NCBI RefSeq assembly: GCF_002752675.1
Contig: NZ_CP024608.1
Span: forward strand, 6,138,001-6,202,000
Source of the DNA: Massilia violaceinigra
GTDB taxonomy: Bacteria > Pseudomonadota > Gammaproteobacteria > Burkholderiales > Burkholderiaceae_D
Length of the DNA stretch: 64,000 nt
Direction: 5' to 3'
Made by a program: the position numbers and the translations under genes. Positions within the stretch are counted from its first letter, which is position 1. Each line of letters begins with the position of its first letter. Shown here in pieces: positions 26,639 through 35,641 of the stretch. A model generated the notes under the pieces. The model worked only from the letters and a program-made list of their open reading frames with translations. It searched no databases and had not been told where the DNA came from.

Positions 26639-27937
26639 TCAGTGCAGCTTGACTTGAGGCGTGCTGCGCTTGATCAGGAAGCGCGCCAGCGCCAGCACGC
26701 CGGTCCGCACATGACCGAGCACGGCTGCGTGATGCATCAGGTGCAGGCTCACATACATCATGCGCGCAAAAAAGCCTTCGACGAACCAGCTCAAGCCCTT
26801 GAGCGAGCCCATCAGACTGCCCACGGTGGTGGTCTGGCCGAACGACACCAGCGAGCCGTAATCCTTGTATTCGTAGGGCTTCGTTTGCGGCGCCTTGCCG
26901 GCCTGCTGGCGCAGGAAAGTCGCGAGCAGATAGTCGGCCTGCTGGTGCGCTGCCTGCGCGCGCGGCGGCACCATCTTGCCCTCGGCATCGACGCAGGCGG
27001 CGCAGTCGCCCATGGCGTAGATGCCGGGCGCATCCTTCACGCGCAGGAAGCCGTCGACCTCGATCTGCCCGCCCTTGGCCAGCGGCAAGCCGAGCGTGGC
27101 CAGGAATTCCGGCGCGCGGATGCCGGCCGCCCACACGCACAGGTCGGACGGGTACACATTGCCGTTCTTGTCGGTCACCTGGCCGGGCGCGATGCCCGTC
27201 ACGCGGCATTCGTTGACCACCTTGATGCCGCGTTCGTGCAGCAGCTTGAGGGCCGCGCTGGACACCCTTTCGGGCAGCGGAGCGAGAATGCGCGGCGCGC
27301 CTTCGAGCAAGGTGATGCGCACGTCCTGCTGCGGTTTGAGGTGCTGGAAGCCGTAAGTGGTGTACACCGCGCTCGCTTCGCGCAGCTCGGCCGCCAGTTC
27401 GACGCCGGTGGCGCCGCCGCCGATGATGACGATATCGACCCCGGCCGCCGGCTCGACTGCCTTGCGCGCGTCGGCCCGGGCCAGCAGTTTGAGCAACTGC
27501 AGGCGGAAGCGCTCGGCGTCTTCGGTCGCGTTCAGGGAAATCGTGTATTCCTTGGCCCCGGGCACGCCGAAATAATTCGAGGTGCTGCCGACGGCGATCA
27601 CCAGCGAGCCGAACTCGAGCGTGCGCTCGGGCAGGACTTCCTCGTCCTGGGGCGTGCGGATGGGGCCGATGGTCAGGCGCCTGGCGGCGGCATCGAGTCC
27701 GGTCAGGGCGCCGTAGACGAAGCTGAAGCCGTTATCGTGGGCCAGCATCTGGTAGGACAAGCCTTCCTGGTGGATATCGAGGGTGCCGGCGGCGACTTCA
27801 TGCAGCGAGGGCTTCCAGATGTGCGACAAGCGGCTATCGACGAGAAAGACCTTGGACGGGCCCAGCTTGCGGCCCAGTTTGCTGGCCAGTTCCAGGCCGC
27901 CCGCCCCACCACCGACAATCACTATTTCGCCGCGCAA
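26639..27937 (-). CDS. Type II NADH dehydrogenase-like FAD oxidoreductase
   Basis: A 432-residue flavoprotein with two dinucleotide folds: the FAD motif IVGGGAGGLELASKLGRKLG at the N-terminus and the NAD motif IIGGGATGVELAAEL near residue 175, followed by the second FAD contact GIYAMGDCAAC near residue 310. The C-terminal hydrophobic, amphipathic region (WFVEGFFARMMYVSLHLMHH) anchors such enzymes on the inner membrane, where they pass electrons from NADH to quinone without pumping protons. The start is a TTG preceded by GGGAGG six bases upstream. Its 3' end served as a breakpoint for duplication of the neighbouring PEP-CTERM genes. Confidence 0.88.
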   Translation of the reverse strand: MRGEIVIVGGGAGGLELASKLGRKLGPSKVFLVDSRLSHIWKPSLHEVAAGTLDIHQEGLSYQMLAHDNGFSFVYGALTGLDAAARRLTIGPIRTPQDEEVLPERTLEFGSLVIAVGSTSNYFGVPGAKEYTISLNATEDAERFRLQLLKLLARADARKAVEPAAGVDIVIIGGGATGVELAAELREASAVYTTYGFQHLKPQQDVRITLLEGAPRILAPLPERVSSAALKLLHERGIKVVNECRVTGIAPGQVTDKNGNVYPSDLCVWAAGIRAPEFLATLGLPLAKGGQIEVDGFLRVKDAPGIYAMGDCAACVDAEGKMVPPRAQAAHQQADYLLATFLRQQAGKAPQTKPYEYKDYGSLVSFGQTTTVGSLMGSLKGLSWFVEGFFARMMYVSLHLMHHAAVLGHVRTGVLALARFLIKRSTPQVKLH

Positions 27938-28084
27938 GAGTACCTCCCTGGATTAATTGACACCGCCAGTTTACCGCGATCCGGCGTGGCATGCCCACGC
28001 GGCATGGCTGGTGACCGGCGCGTCGCAGAAAACCAGGCGCGTGCTGCTTGAGGCTCGGTGGCGCTTATTGAGGCTTATTGGTGC

Positions 28085-28573
28085 CTATTTGTGTTTGTCG
28101 TGCTTGTCGTGCTTACTGTGTTTCTCGTGCTTATCGTGCTTGTCATGTTTCTCGTGCTTGTCATGTTTCTCGTGCTTATCGCGCCCGTGACCATTGCCAT
28201 GCTCGCGCTCCTGCCCGTGCTCCCGCTCGCGCCCGCCGCCGCGCATCTCGCGGTAACGCGGCGCATAGGTATTGGTGTACCAGTCGTCGCGCACGAAATA
28301 CACCTGGCGTCCGCATGCGTCGTAGCGCGCGCAATGCTTGCTCCATTTTTTCATGTGCCCTGGCGGCACCCGCAAATACATCGGCTCCGGCGCCGCGCGC
28401 ACATGCCGTTCGACCAGCACCGGCTGCGTATAGACCACGGGCGGCCGACCGAAATCGCCCAGCTCGATGCGTCCGTAATACGCCGGTTGCCCGATATGGA
28501 TGCTGATATTGGTCTGGGCCTGCCCGGACAGGCTCGCGCCCAGCAGGACGGCGGCGATGATCACGCTTTTCAT
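28085..28573 (-). CDS. Secreted protein with His/Lys-rich repeat tail
   Basis: A 162-residue exported protein: signal MKSVIIAAVLLGASLSGQAQ, a ~90-residue domain (SIHIGQPAYYGRIELGDFG, then PPGHMKKWSKHCARYDACG with two cysteines and VYFVRDDWYTNTYAPRYRE) and a tail of about 45 residues built from KH-containing units (DKHEKH type, interspersed with DKH). The tail is highly charged and could bind Zn, Cu, Ni or polyanions. The globular part resembles small periplasmic proteins of unknown function in related bacteria. GAGG precedes the ATG. It stands alone. Confidence 0.8.
   Translation of the reverse strand: MKSVIIAAVLLGASLSGQAQTNISIHIGQPAYYGRIELGDFGRPPVVYTQPVLVERHVRAAPEPMYLRVPPGHMKKWSKHCARYDACGRQVYFVRDDWYTNTYAPRYREMRGGGREREHGQEREHGNGHGRDKHEKHDKHEKHDKHDKHEKHSKHDKHDKHK
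28088..28180. repeat. Short tandem codon repeats encoding the KH-rich tail
   Basis: Repeated 9- and 15-bp units (cttgtcgtg, tttctcgtg, cttatcgtg) encode KHD, KHE and KHS triplets on the minus strand. The reading frame is kept throughout, so repeat-number change would lengthen or shorten the tail without frameshift. Confidence 0.8.
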
Positions 28574-28707
28574 GGTTGCCTCGCAAAGAAAGTCAACGCG
28601 CCCGGCAGGCGCGCCGTCAGCCGCCGGCGCCGCGCGCCTTGCTGCTCACATCCATGAGTTTAACAAAAGCAACAGCCAGGTCGGTACGCAAACGCACACA
28701 GCCTGGC

Positions 28708-29478
28708 TCACATGGCCCGGAACAAGGCCATGAACGGCTGGCTCACGGCCAGCGTCTCGGGCCGGGTGCGCAGGCGCAGCACCCCGCGCCCGGTCTCGTC
28801 GCGCGCCACCGAGGCGATCGCCTTGAGGTTGACGATGGTCGAGCGGTGAATCTGGCGGAACATGGCCGGATCGAGCACCTCGAGCAGTTCGCGGATGGGT
28901 TTGCGCAGCAGCGCCTCGCCCTGGGCCGTCATCACCACCGTGTACTTGCTGTCGGCTTGAAAATACGCGACATCCTCGACCATGATCAGGCGCGTTTCCG
29001 CTCCCGTGCTGGCGGTCAGCCATACCAGCGGCTCCGGCCTGGCCGGCTGCGGCAGCGCGCGCCCCAGCTGGCGCAGCAGGGCCGCCAGCATGCCGGCGTC
29101 CGCGGTGCCGCTGGCCAGGCGCGCCTTGACCCGCTGCACCGTGGCGGCCAGGCGCGCCGGCGCCACCGGCTTGAGCAGGTAGTCGACCGCACCGCGCTCG
29201 AACGCATCGATCGCGTACTGGTCGTAGGCGGTCACGAACACCACTTGCGTGGCCGGGCTGACCTCGGCCAGCACGCCGGCCACGTCCAGCCCGCTCAGCC
29301 CCGGCATGCGGATGTCGAGGAATGCCACCTGCGGCTGGTGCGCGGCAATCGCTTCGAGCGCGCTGCCGCCATCGTCGCAGGCGGCCACGATGCGCAGCTC
29401 CGGCCAGGCGCTGGCGAGCAGCTGCACCAGCGCATCGCGCAGCAGCGGCTCATCTTCGGCAATGACGCAATCAGCCAT
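28708..29478 (-). CDS. LytTR-family response regulator
   Basis: A 256-residue regulator with an N-terminal receiver (CVIAEDEPLLRDALVQLL, phospho-Asp in AFLDIRMPGLSG, Lys in LLKPVAPARL) and a C-terminal LytTR DNA-binding domain (VEDVAYFQADSKYTVV, then FRQIHRSTIVNLKAI). LytTR regulators bind promoter direct repeats as dimers. The ATG lies inside the end of the LytS-type kinase gene (8-bp overlap), so the two make a coupled two-component system. The target genes are not indicated by the sequence. Confidence 0.92.
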   Translation of the reverse strand: MADCVIAEDEPLLRDALVQLLASAWPELRIVAACDDGGSALEAIAAHQPQVAFLDIRMPGLSGLDVAGVLAEVSPATQVVFVTAYDQYAIDAFERGAVDYLLKPVAPARLAATVQRVKARLASGTADAGMLAALLRQLGRALPQPARPEPLVWLTASTGAETRLIMVEDVAYFQADSKYTVVMTAQGEALLRKPIRELLEVLDPAMFRQIHRSTIVNLKAIASVARDETGRGVLRLRTRPETLAVSQPFMALFRAM

Positions 29479-30733
29479 GCAGCTTCTCCTCCACCAGTGC
29501 CGTGCCTGCGGCGCGGTACGGCACGCTGATCGTCGCCGCCACCCCGCACGGATAGTTCGACACGATGGTAAAGGCCGCGCCGCTGCCGTACGCCAGGCGC
29601 AGCCGCTCGCGCACATTGCGCAGGCCGATCCCGGTGCCGCCTCCTTCGGCGGAAAAGCCGCGTCCATCGTCGGCCACCGTCACTGTCAGCGCGCCGTCGT
29701 GCACGCGCGCGATGATCCATACCGTGCCGCCGCCCGGTTTCGGCTCCAATCCGTGCTTGATGGCGTTTTCGACCAGGGTCTGCAGCATCATGGCGGGAAA
29801 CGGCGCCCCGTGCAATGGCGCCGCCACCTCGACCTGCAGGCGCAGGCGCGGCCCCATGCGGATGGCCAGGATGTCGAGATAGGCGCGCACGCGCTCGAGT
29901 TCATGGCCCAGGGTCGCGAGCGCATCGTCGGTGCGCGGCAGCGAGTTGCGCAGGTAGGTGATCAGGTTGCCCAGCATCTCGTCGGCGCGGGCCGGATCGC
30001 TGCGGGTCAGCAATTGCGCATTGGCCAGCGTGTTGTATAGAAAATGCGGTTCGACCTGCGCATGCAGCAAGCTCAGCTTGGCGACGGTCAGTTCCTTCTC
30101 GGTCGCCGTCTGGATCGCCGCCGCCTGCTCGCTGCGGCGCCGCTCGGCCACCCGGCGCGCCACGGCGCGGCCGATGGCGTCGGCGTTTTCGAGGTTGGCG
30201 CCGGCGTCGAGCAGGAACCAGTCGGTCCAGGCCCACCGTTCCGGCTCGCAGATCAGGGTCACGCTGCCGGCGTCGCCGTTTGGCGTGACGGTGACGATGA
30301 CCTGGTTGCCGCTCGGCCCGCTGTGGCCGGTCATTTGAAACAGCAAGCCGCCGCGGTAAGGATGCAGATAACGGATCTTGGCGCGCACCTGCAGGCTGTC
30401 GCGCGCGCTGTCGACCTGCTCGGCGCCGGGCAATTCGCGGATCGCGGCATCGATGATGTCGAACGTCTCGCCGGCCTCGAACGGCACTTCGATCTGGCGC
30501 CGCTGGCGGCTGGCCAGGGTGCCGGGATTGACCTCGCCGGTGAGCAGGCGCACCCGCCGCACATGCGAAAACGCGGTCACCGCGGCCAATCCCGCCGCGC
30601 CCAGCACCAGCAGCAACAGGCCGCCACCGCTGTCGCGGTCGTGCAGCAGCGTTTGCGCCACCGTGATCGCCAGTATCGTATTGGCGATAGTCCACGCCAG
30701 GGTCACGCGGAAGATAAAAAAGAAACTCGTCAT
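29471..30733 (-). CDS. LytS/YehU-type membrane histidine kinase
   Basis: A 420-residue kinase. Two N-terminal membrane helices (~5-27 and ~35-58) are followed by a ~140-residue domain of unknown fold (VPFEAGETFDIIDAAIREL, WTDWFLLDAGANLENADAI). A His_kinase domain follows with the phospho-His in LHAQVEPHFLYNTLANAQLL, then HATPase (LQTLVENAIKHGLE, ADDGRGFS, GTGIGLRNVRERL). It lacks the multi-helix 5TM sensor of true LytS, so the signal enters through the cytoplasmic domain or the short loop. The ATG at 30733 is preferred to a TTG three codons upstream. Confidence 0.9.
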   Translation of the reverse strand: MTSFFFIFRVTLAWTIANTILAITVAQTLLHDRDSGGGLLLLVLGAAGLAAVTAFSHVRRVRLLTGEVNPGTLASRQRRQIEVPFEAGETFDIIDAAIRELPGAEQVDSARDSLQVRAKIRYLHPYRGGLLFQMTGHSGPSGNQVIVTVTPNGDAGSVTLICEPERWAWTDWFLLDAGANLENADAIGRAVARRVAERRRSEQAAAIQTATEKELTVAKLSLLHAQVEPHFLYNTLANAQLLTRSDPARADEMLGNLITYLRNSLPRTDDALATLGHELERVRAYLDILAIRMGPRLRLQVEVAAPLHGAPFPAMMLQTLVENAIKHGLEPKPGGGTVWIIARVHDGALTVTVADDGRGFSAEGGGTGIGLRNVRERLRLAYGSGAAFTIVSNYPCGVAATISVPYRAAGTALVEEKLHG

Positions 30734-31108
30734 TATGAGCAATTCCAGTCAGGGAGGGGTGAAACGACTATAGCAAGCGCTCCCTGGCGGGCGGGACCGA
30801 ATCCGACGAAACCGCGCCGGCGCCGACGAACGCCCGCTTTACGTGTCCGTTCGCCAGTGTTTGCGGAACGCAAGATAGCACACCGGACAAGCTTGTCTCA
30901 AGCCGCCCTATCTGTACCACCCACGCCACCACCGCGCGGCAATTGCGCAACATCCGCAAGCCAATCGGCACAGGGCTTTAGATGCATATCAAGCTTTGCT
31001 CCAAGGCGCGGCGGGCGCTGTTTTTCCATGAAAAATCGCAGGTACTATTCCCTTGCAGAAAGAGCTTCTGCAAAGAAAAACCCCAACCGAAGAAACTAAG
31101 GAGCTGGA
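30734..31108. other. 375-bp divergent intergenic region with one inverted repeat
   Basis: This gap separates the LytS kinase (minus) from the DUF4402 cluster (plus). I see no gene. The only clear structure is TTGCAGAA-AGAGC-TTCTGCAA at 31053-31073, 36 bp before the first DUF4402 start, plus an AAGGAG ribosome site. The repeat could be an operator or an attenuating hairpin. Confidence 0.55.
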
Positions 31109-31660
31109 ATGAACACAACGATCAAGCAGCAGCGCACCCTGTCCACCCTGGCCGTACTCGCCGTCGTCGCCGCCGGCCTGGGCCTGGGCGCGCCAGCGTA
31201 CGCCGCGCAAGCGACGGCCACCGCCGGCGGCACCGTGGTCACCCCGATCGCCGTCGTCGTCGGCACCAACCTGGCGTTCGGCACCTTTGCCGCCGCGGCC
31301 GGCGGCACCATCACCGTCAGCACCAGCGGCGTGCGCGCCGTCAGCGGCGTGGTGGCGATGGGCGCGTCGGCCACCTCGGCGGCCAAGTTCGACATCACGG
31401 GCGAGCCGGGCAGCACCTACGCCATCACCCACTCCGGCACGGCCGTGCTGACCAACACCGGCGGTGGCGGCGAAACGATGGCCCTGGCCAAATTCAGCGA
31501 CCTGACCGGCGCCAACGCCACCTCGGGCGATGTCTCCACCGGCACCCTGTCGGCCGGCGGCACCCAGTCGCTGTATGTGGGCGGCACCCTGACCGTGGCC
31601 GCCAACCAGGCTCCTGGCACCTATGCCGGCAATGTCATCGCCACCGTTGAATACAACTGA
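31109..31660 (+). CDS. DUF4402 pilin-like subunit 1
   Basis: A 183-residue exported protein. Its signal ends in APAYA (near residue 31), and the mature part is an alanine/threonine/glycine-rich beta-sandwich of the DUF4402 family (LAFGTFAAAAGGTITVS, KFDITGEPGSTYAI, GTQSLYVGGTLTVAANQAPG, ending TYAGNVIATVEYN). DUF4402 proteins are found beside chaperone genes and look like structural subunits that donate or accept beta-strands. It has no cysteine. The ATG follows AAGGAG. It heads a four-gene cluster and its end overlaps the second subunit gene. Confidence 0.85.
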   Translation: MNTTIKQQRTLSTLAVLAVVAAGLGLGAPAYAAQATATAGGTVVTPIAVVVGTNLAFGTFAAAAGGTITVSTSGVRAVSGVVAMGASATSAAKFDITGEPGSTYAITHSGTAVLTNTGGGGETMALAKFSDLTGANATSGDVSTGTLSAGGTQSLYVGGTLTVAANQAPGTYAGNVIATVEYN

Positions 31661-32141
31661 CGCGTGTCTGCGCTGCGCCCGCTTGCTGCGGCGCAGCGGC
31701 ACGCTCGGCGTGATTGCCTGCCTGCTGGCAGCCATGCCGGCGCGCGCCCAGCTGAAGGCGGTGGCCGCCGGCGATCTCGCCTTCGGCCGCTTCGCCGCCA
31801 TCTCCACCGGCTTTGTCAGCGTCGGCACGAACGGGGCAAGATCGTCCGGCGGCGGCGTGGTGCTGCTGACATCGGCGGGCGCGCCGGCCAGGTTCACCAT
31901 CAGCGACAAAAAGCCGGCCAACGCCAACCTGGTCTACATCGTCAGCCTGCCGGCCAGCGCCACCATCAGCAACGGCGCCTCAAGCATGACCCTGACCGAT
32001 TTCGTCAGCTCCCCGGCCGGCGGCGGCGTGCTCTCCGGCGGCACCCAGGTGCTCGCGGTCGGCGCCACGCTGCAGGTCGCGGCGGGCCAGAGACGCGGCA
32101 ACTACAACGGCAACTTCAACATCACCATCGAATATCAATAG
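31635..32141 (+). CDS. DUF4402 pilin-like subunit 2
   Basis: A ~168-residue exported protein with the same C-terminal signature as subunit 1 (GGTQVLAVGATLQVAAGQ, then GNYNGNFNITIEYQ) and the opening DLAFGRFAAISTGFVSVG. A signal segment lies at ~23-39, cleaving near ARAQ. The start is uncertain: ATGs at 31623 and 31635 both overlap subunit 1 and neither has a good ribosome site, so it may depend on translational coupling. It may be a minor or adaptor subunit, since it is shorter and less repetitive than subunit 1. Confidence 0.8.
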   Translation, partial: SSPPLNTTDACLRCARLLRRSGTLGVIACLLAAMPARAQLKAVAAGDLAFGRFAAISTGFVSVGTNGARSSGGGVVLLTSAGAPARFTISDKKPANANLVYIVSLPASATISNGASSMTLTDFVSSPAGGGVLSGGTQVLAVGATLQVAAGQRRGNYNGNFNITIEYQ

Positions 32142-32167
32142 CCGATCATCATCCCGCGAGGCCCATC

Positions 32168-33013
32168 ATGCACTCCACCTTCTCCTTCACGCGCACCGTA
32201 CGGCTGCTTACGGCAGCGATCCTGATGGCCGCCCTGCCCTTGCAGGCGCTGGCCGGCCTGATGCTCAACCCGACCCGCGTCGTATTCACCAAGAACCAGC
32301 GCGCCGCCCAGGTCGAACTGATCAACAGCGACAGCACGCCCGCCACCTACCGTATCAGCCTGGTCAACCGGCGCATGACCGAGAACGGCGAATTCACCGG
32401 CGCCGACACGGCCGGGCCGGACGACCGCTTCGCCGATACGATGCTGAGCTTCTCGCCGCGCCAGGTCACCCTGCTGCCCAGCACCGCGCAAGTGGTGCGC
32501 GTCATGCTGCGCAAACCGGCCACCCTGGCCGCCGGCGAATACCGCTCGCACCTGCACTTCGAAAAACTGGCCGACACCGGCGCCGCCAGCAGCGTGGAGA
32601 CGCAAGCAGCCAGCGCCCAGCAAATCGGAGTGGTCCTCAACACCCTGATCGGCGCCTCGATTCCCGTCATCGTGCGACACCAGACCGAGGGCGCCAGCGT
32701 CACCCTGAGCGCGCTCGACGTGCAGCGCGGCGCCAAGGGCGCGCAGCTGTCGTTCCAGATCGGGCGCAGCGGCGACAGCTCGGTGTACGGCGACGTCAGC
32801 GCCACCTTCGTGCCGCAGGGCGGCTCCGAGCAGGTGCTGGCCAAGGCCGCCGGCGTGGCCATCTACACCCCCAACCCCATGCGCAAGGCCAGCCTGAACC
32901 TGACCATGCCGCCCGGCGTGACGCTGGCGCGCGGCACCCTGCACCTACGCTTTCGCGAGCGTGCCGAAGCCGGCGGCGCCGTACTGGCCGAAGCCACGCT
33001 CGCCCTGCCCTGA
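32168..33013 (+). CDS. PapD-like periplasmic fimbrial chaperone
   Basis: A 281-residue exported protein: signal ending LPLQALA, then an N-terminal Ig-like PapD domain (LMLNPTRVVFTKNQRAAQVE, LINSDSTPATYRISLVNRR, PRQVTLLPSTAQVVRVMLR, AAGEYRSHLHFEKL) and a shorter second domain. Such chaperones bind pilin subunits and complete their fold by donor-strand complementation in the periplasm. It lies between the DUF4402 subunits and the usher-like gene, with 26 bp on each side. GAGG precedes the ATG. It lacks the usual long G1 hydrophobic run of classical PapD, consistent with an alternative chaperone clade. Confidence 0.85.
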   Translation: MHSTFSFTRTVRLLTAAILMAALPLQALAGLMLNPTRVVFTKNQRAAQVELINSDSTPATYRISLVNRRMTENGEFTGADTAGPDDRFADTMLSFSPRQVTLLPSTAQVVRVMLRKPATLAAGEYRSHLHFEKLADTGAASSVETQAASAQQIGVVLNTLIGASIPVIVRHQTEGASVTLSALDVQRGAKGAQLSFQIGRSGDSSVYGDVSATFVPQGGSEQVLAKAAGVAIYTPNPMRKASLNLTMPPGVTLARGTLHLRFRERAEAGGAVLAEATLALP

Positions 33014-33038
33014 CCGGTGCGCGGCCGAGCGCGTCGCC

Positions 33039-35636
33039 ATGCGCCCCCACCGCCTCTGCCTGCGCACCTGCCGGCTCTGCATGCTGCTGTTGCTGCCCGT
33101 GCTGGCACTGCTGGCGCCCGCGCGCGCGGCCGACGCCGACGGGCCCGACCTGGTGCTCGAAGTGCGGCTCGGCGAGCATCTGGTGTCCGACGCGCTGGGC
33201 GCCTACCAGCATGGCGACGACGTCTACCTGCCGCTCGGCGAACTGGCGCGCATGCTCACCATTGCGATCCGCACCGACGCGGCCGAGGGCCTGGCCAGCG
33301 GCTACATCCTCGACGAACAGCGCGGCTTCCGGCTCGACCTGGCGCAACGCCTCGTGATCGAAGGCGAGCGGCGCGCCACGTTCGACCCGGCGCGGGTAAA
33401 ACGCCAGGCCGACGACCTGTACGTCGCCAGCCGCCTGCTGGCCCAATGGCTGCCGGTCGACCTCGACATCGACATGGCCAGCCTGGTGCTGCGCGTGCGC
33501 GCGCGCGAAAAACTGCCGCTGCAGGCGCGCCTGGAACGCCAGTCGCGCGGCGGCACGGCGCAGCACCATGACGGCGGCCCGGCGAGCGTCTACGCGCGCC
33601 ACGACACCCCCTACGCCCTGGCCGGCATGCCCTTCATCGACCAGACCGTGGCCCTCGACGCGCGCCGCCGCGGCACCACGCTCGACTACACCGCCTACCT
33701 CACGGCCGACCTGGCGGGCATGGAGGCCGCGCTCTACCTCAACGCCGGCAAGGCTGCCGGCGGCGCCACCGCGCGCCTGACCCTGGCGCGCAACGATCCG
33801 GACGCCGGCCTGCTCGGCCCCCTGCGCGCGCGCACCCTGCAAATCGGCAGCGTGCTTGCGCCGGGCGTGGGCGACATCGCGCTGGCCAGCACCAACGGCA
33901 CCGGCGTGGCCGTCTCCAACCGCGCGCTCGGCCAGCCGGCGCGTACCGACCGCCACACGCTGCAAGGCGACCTGCCGCCCGGCTGGGATGTGGAACTGTA
34001 CTTCAACGACGCACTGATCGGCTTCCAGCAGGCGCGCCCCGATGGCCGCTACCGCTTCGACGACCAGCCGCTCATCTACGGCAGCAACGAATTTCGCCTG
34101 GTGTTCCATGGCCCGCTGGGGCAATTGCGCATCGAGCGCCACAGCTTCCTGATCGACCAGGCCGTGCTGGCCCCGGGCGCCGTCGCCTACAGCGCCAGCC
34201 TCCAGGGCGACCAGCGTGGCGGCGCGCGCGCACTGGTCCAGGCCGAAGTGGGCCTGGCGTCCCAGCTCAGCGCCAGCGGCGGGGTGGTGCGCCTGGCGCT
34301 GGACGGCCAGGACAAGCGCTACGCCAACCTCGGCCTGCACGGCTACTGGCGCGCCCTGCTGGTCGACGCCGCCCTGGCGCGCGCCGACGACGGCGGCAAG
34401 CTGGCCCGCATCGGCCTCAAGACCCGGGTCGGCGGCATGGCCCTCGGCGCCAGCCACGCGCGCCTGGACGGCTTTGTCAGCGAACTGTTTTTGCCGGGGG
34501 CCGACCCGCTGCGCAGCCGCGACGAACTGCGCCTGGACGGGCTGCTGCCCGGCGGCGGTCCGGTGCCCATGCCGCTGTCGCTACAGGTGCGGCGCGAGCG
34601 GCTGGTGTCCGGCGCCACCCGGCACGAAGCCGGCGCGCGCCTGTCGGCCTACCGCCAGGGCACGGCGGTGAGCGCCGGCGCGCTGTGGCGCGAAGTGGAC
34701 GGCGTGCGGCGTGCCGACGGCAGCGTGCAGGCCAGCCGGCGCGTGGCCGGCATCGGCGTGAGCGGGCAGCTGCAAGTGGCGATCGTGCCCGATGCCGCCG
34801 TCTCGGCGCTGGCGCTGGCGGCCGACAAATTCGTCGGCGACGGCTATCTCCTCAACGCCGCCGTTACCCGCACCTTCGCCGACCGGGAACTGCGCTGGAG
34901 CGCGTCCCTCAACAAGGGCGTCGGCAGCGTCGGCGTCGGCCTGAATGCGTTCTACACCAGCCGCGGCGACTACGGTGCCGGGGTGCAGCTGTTCATGGCG
35001 ATCGGCCAGGAACCGAGGAGCGGGCGCTGGCTGCACGACGCCGTGCCGATGGCGGCCACCGGTGCCGCCTCGGTGCGCGTCTTTCTCGACAAGAACCGCA
35101 ATGGCGTCATGGATGGCGACGACGAACCGATCAAGGGAGCCGGCTTCGCCGTCAACGGCGGCACCCACCTGGCGCGCAGCGGCGCCGACGGCGTGGTCTA
35201 CCTTAACCGCCTGCCGGCGCACCAGCACGTCGCCATCGCGGTCGATCCCGCCACGCTGGAAGACCCGCAATGGCAGGCGCGCGAACCGGGACGGCGGCTG
35301 GTGCCGCGCCCGGGCAAGGTCAGCCGGCTGGAAATCGCGATCGGCATCACCGGCGAAATCGACGGCACCACCTATCTGATGGGTGCGGGCGGCAAGCGCG
35401 GCATGGGCGACTTCGAGCTCGAACTGCTCGACCGGCGCGGCACGCTCGTGGGCAAGACCACCAGCACGGCCGATGGCTACTACGTGCTGGGCGGCGTGGC
35501 GCCGGGCGACTACCTGCTGCGCCTTGCCCCGGCCCAACTGGCCAGGCTTGGCCTGCAAGACAGCGGCATGCACCTGATCACCATCGACCCGGCCGGCAAC
35601 ATCGTCAACGGCAAAGACTTCCACGTCACCAAATAA
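33039..35636 (+). CDS. Usher-like outer-membrane protein
   Basis: An 865-residue protein with a signal (LLLLPVLALLAPARA). The N-terminal region (LVLEVRLGEHLVSDALGAYQ, VYLPLGELARML) resembles the periplasmic start of ushers. It is followed by a long beta-rich barrel region (TLQIGSVLAPGVGDIALAS, LPPGWDVELYFNDALIGFQ) and two C-terminal SdrD/carboxypeptidase-regulatory-like Ig modules (VRVFLDKNRNGVMDGDDEPI; ELLDRRGTLVGKTTSTADGY). In chaperone-usher systems this component secretes and polymerises subunits. The sequence is far from classical FimD/PapC, so usher is a context-supported inference. It ends the cluster. Confidence 0.75.
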   Translation: MRPHRLCLRTCRLCMLLLLPVLALLAPARAADADGPDLVLEVRLGEHLVSDALGAYQHGDDVYLPLGELARMLTIAIRTDAAEGLASGYILDEQRGFRLDLAQRLVIEGERRATFDPARVKRQADDLYVASRLLAQWLPVDLDIDMASLVLRVRAREKLPLQARLERQSRGGTAQHHDGGPASVYARHDTPYALAGMPFIDQTVALDARRRGTTLDYTAYLTADLAGMEAALYLNAGKAAGGATARLTLARNDPDAGLLGPLRARTLQIGSVLAPGVGDIALASTNGTGVAVSNRALGQPARTDRHTLQGDLPPGWDVELYFNDALIGFQQARPDGRYRFDDQPLIYGSNEFRLVFHGPLGQLRIERHSFLIDQAVLAPGAVAYSASLQGDQRGGARALVQAEVGLASQLSASGGVVRLALDGQDKRYANLGLHGYWRALLVDAALARADDGGKLARIGLKTRVGGMALGASHARLDGFVSELFLPGADPLRSRDELRLDGLLPGGGPVPMPLSLQVRRERLVSGATRHEAGARLSAYRQGTAVSAGALWREVDGVRRADGSVQASRRVAGIGVSGQLQVAIVPDAAVSALALAADKFVGDGYLLNAAVTRTFADRELRWSASLNKGVGSVGVGLNAFYTSRGDYGAGVQLFMAIGQEPRSGRWLHDAVPMAATGAASVRVFLDKNRNGVMDGDDEPIKGAGFAVNGGTHLARSGADGVVYLNRLPAHQHVAIAVDPATLEDPQWQAREPGRRLVPRPGKVSRLEIAIGITGEIDGTTYLMGAGGKRGMGDFELELLDRRGTLVGKTTSTADGYYVLGGVAPGDYLLRLAPAQLARLGLQDSGMHLITIDPAGNIVNGKDFHVTK

Positions 35637-35641
35637 TGCTC

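Noticed and set aside
28088..28180. Possible CRISPR-like or satellite array
   Set aside because: The units are 9-15 bp without spacers and encode an in-frame KH tail, so they are codon repeats.
31664..32167. N-terminal extension of the chaperone by 168 codons
   Set aside because: The extension is an out-of-frame reading of the second DUF4402 gene; the signal peptide and GAGG ribosome site place the start at 32168.
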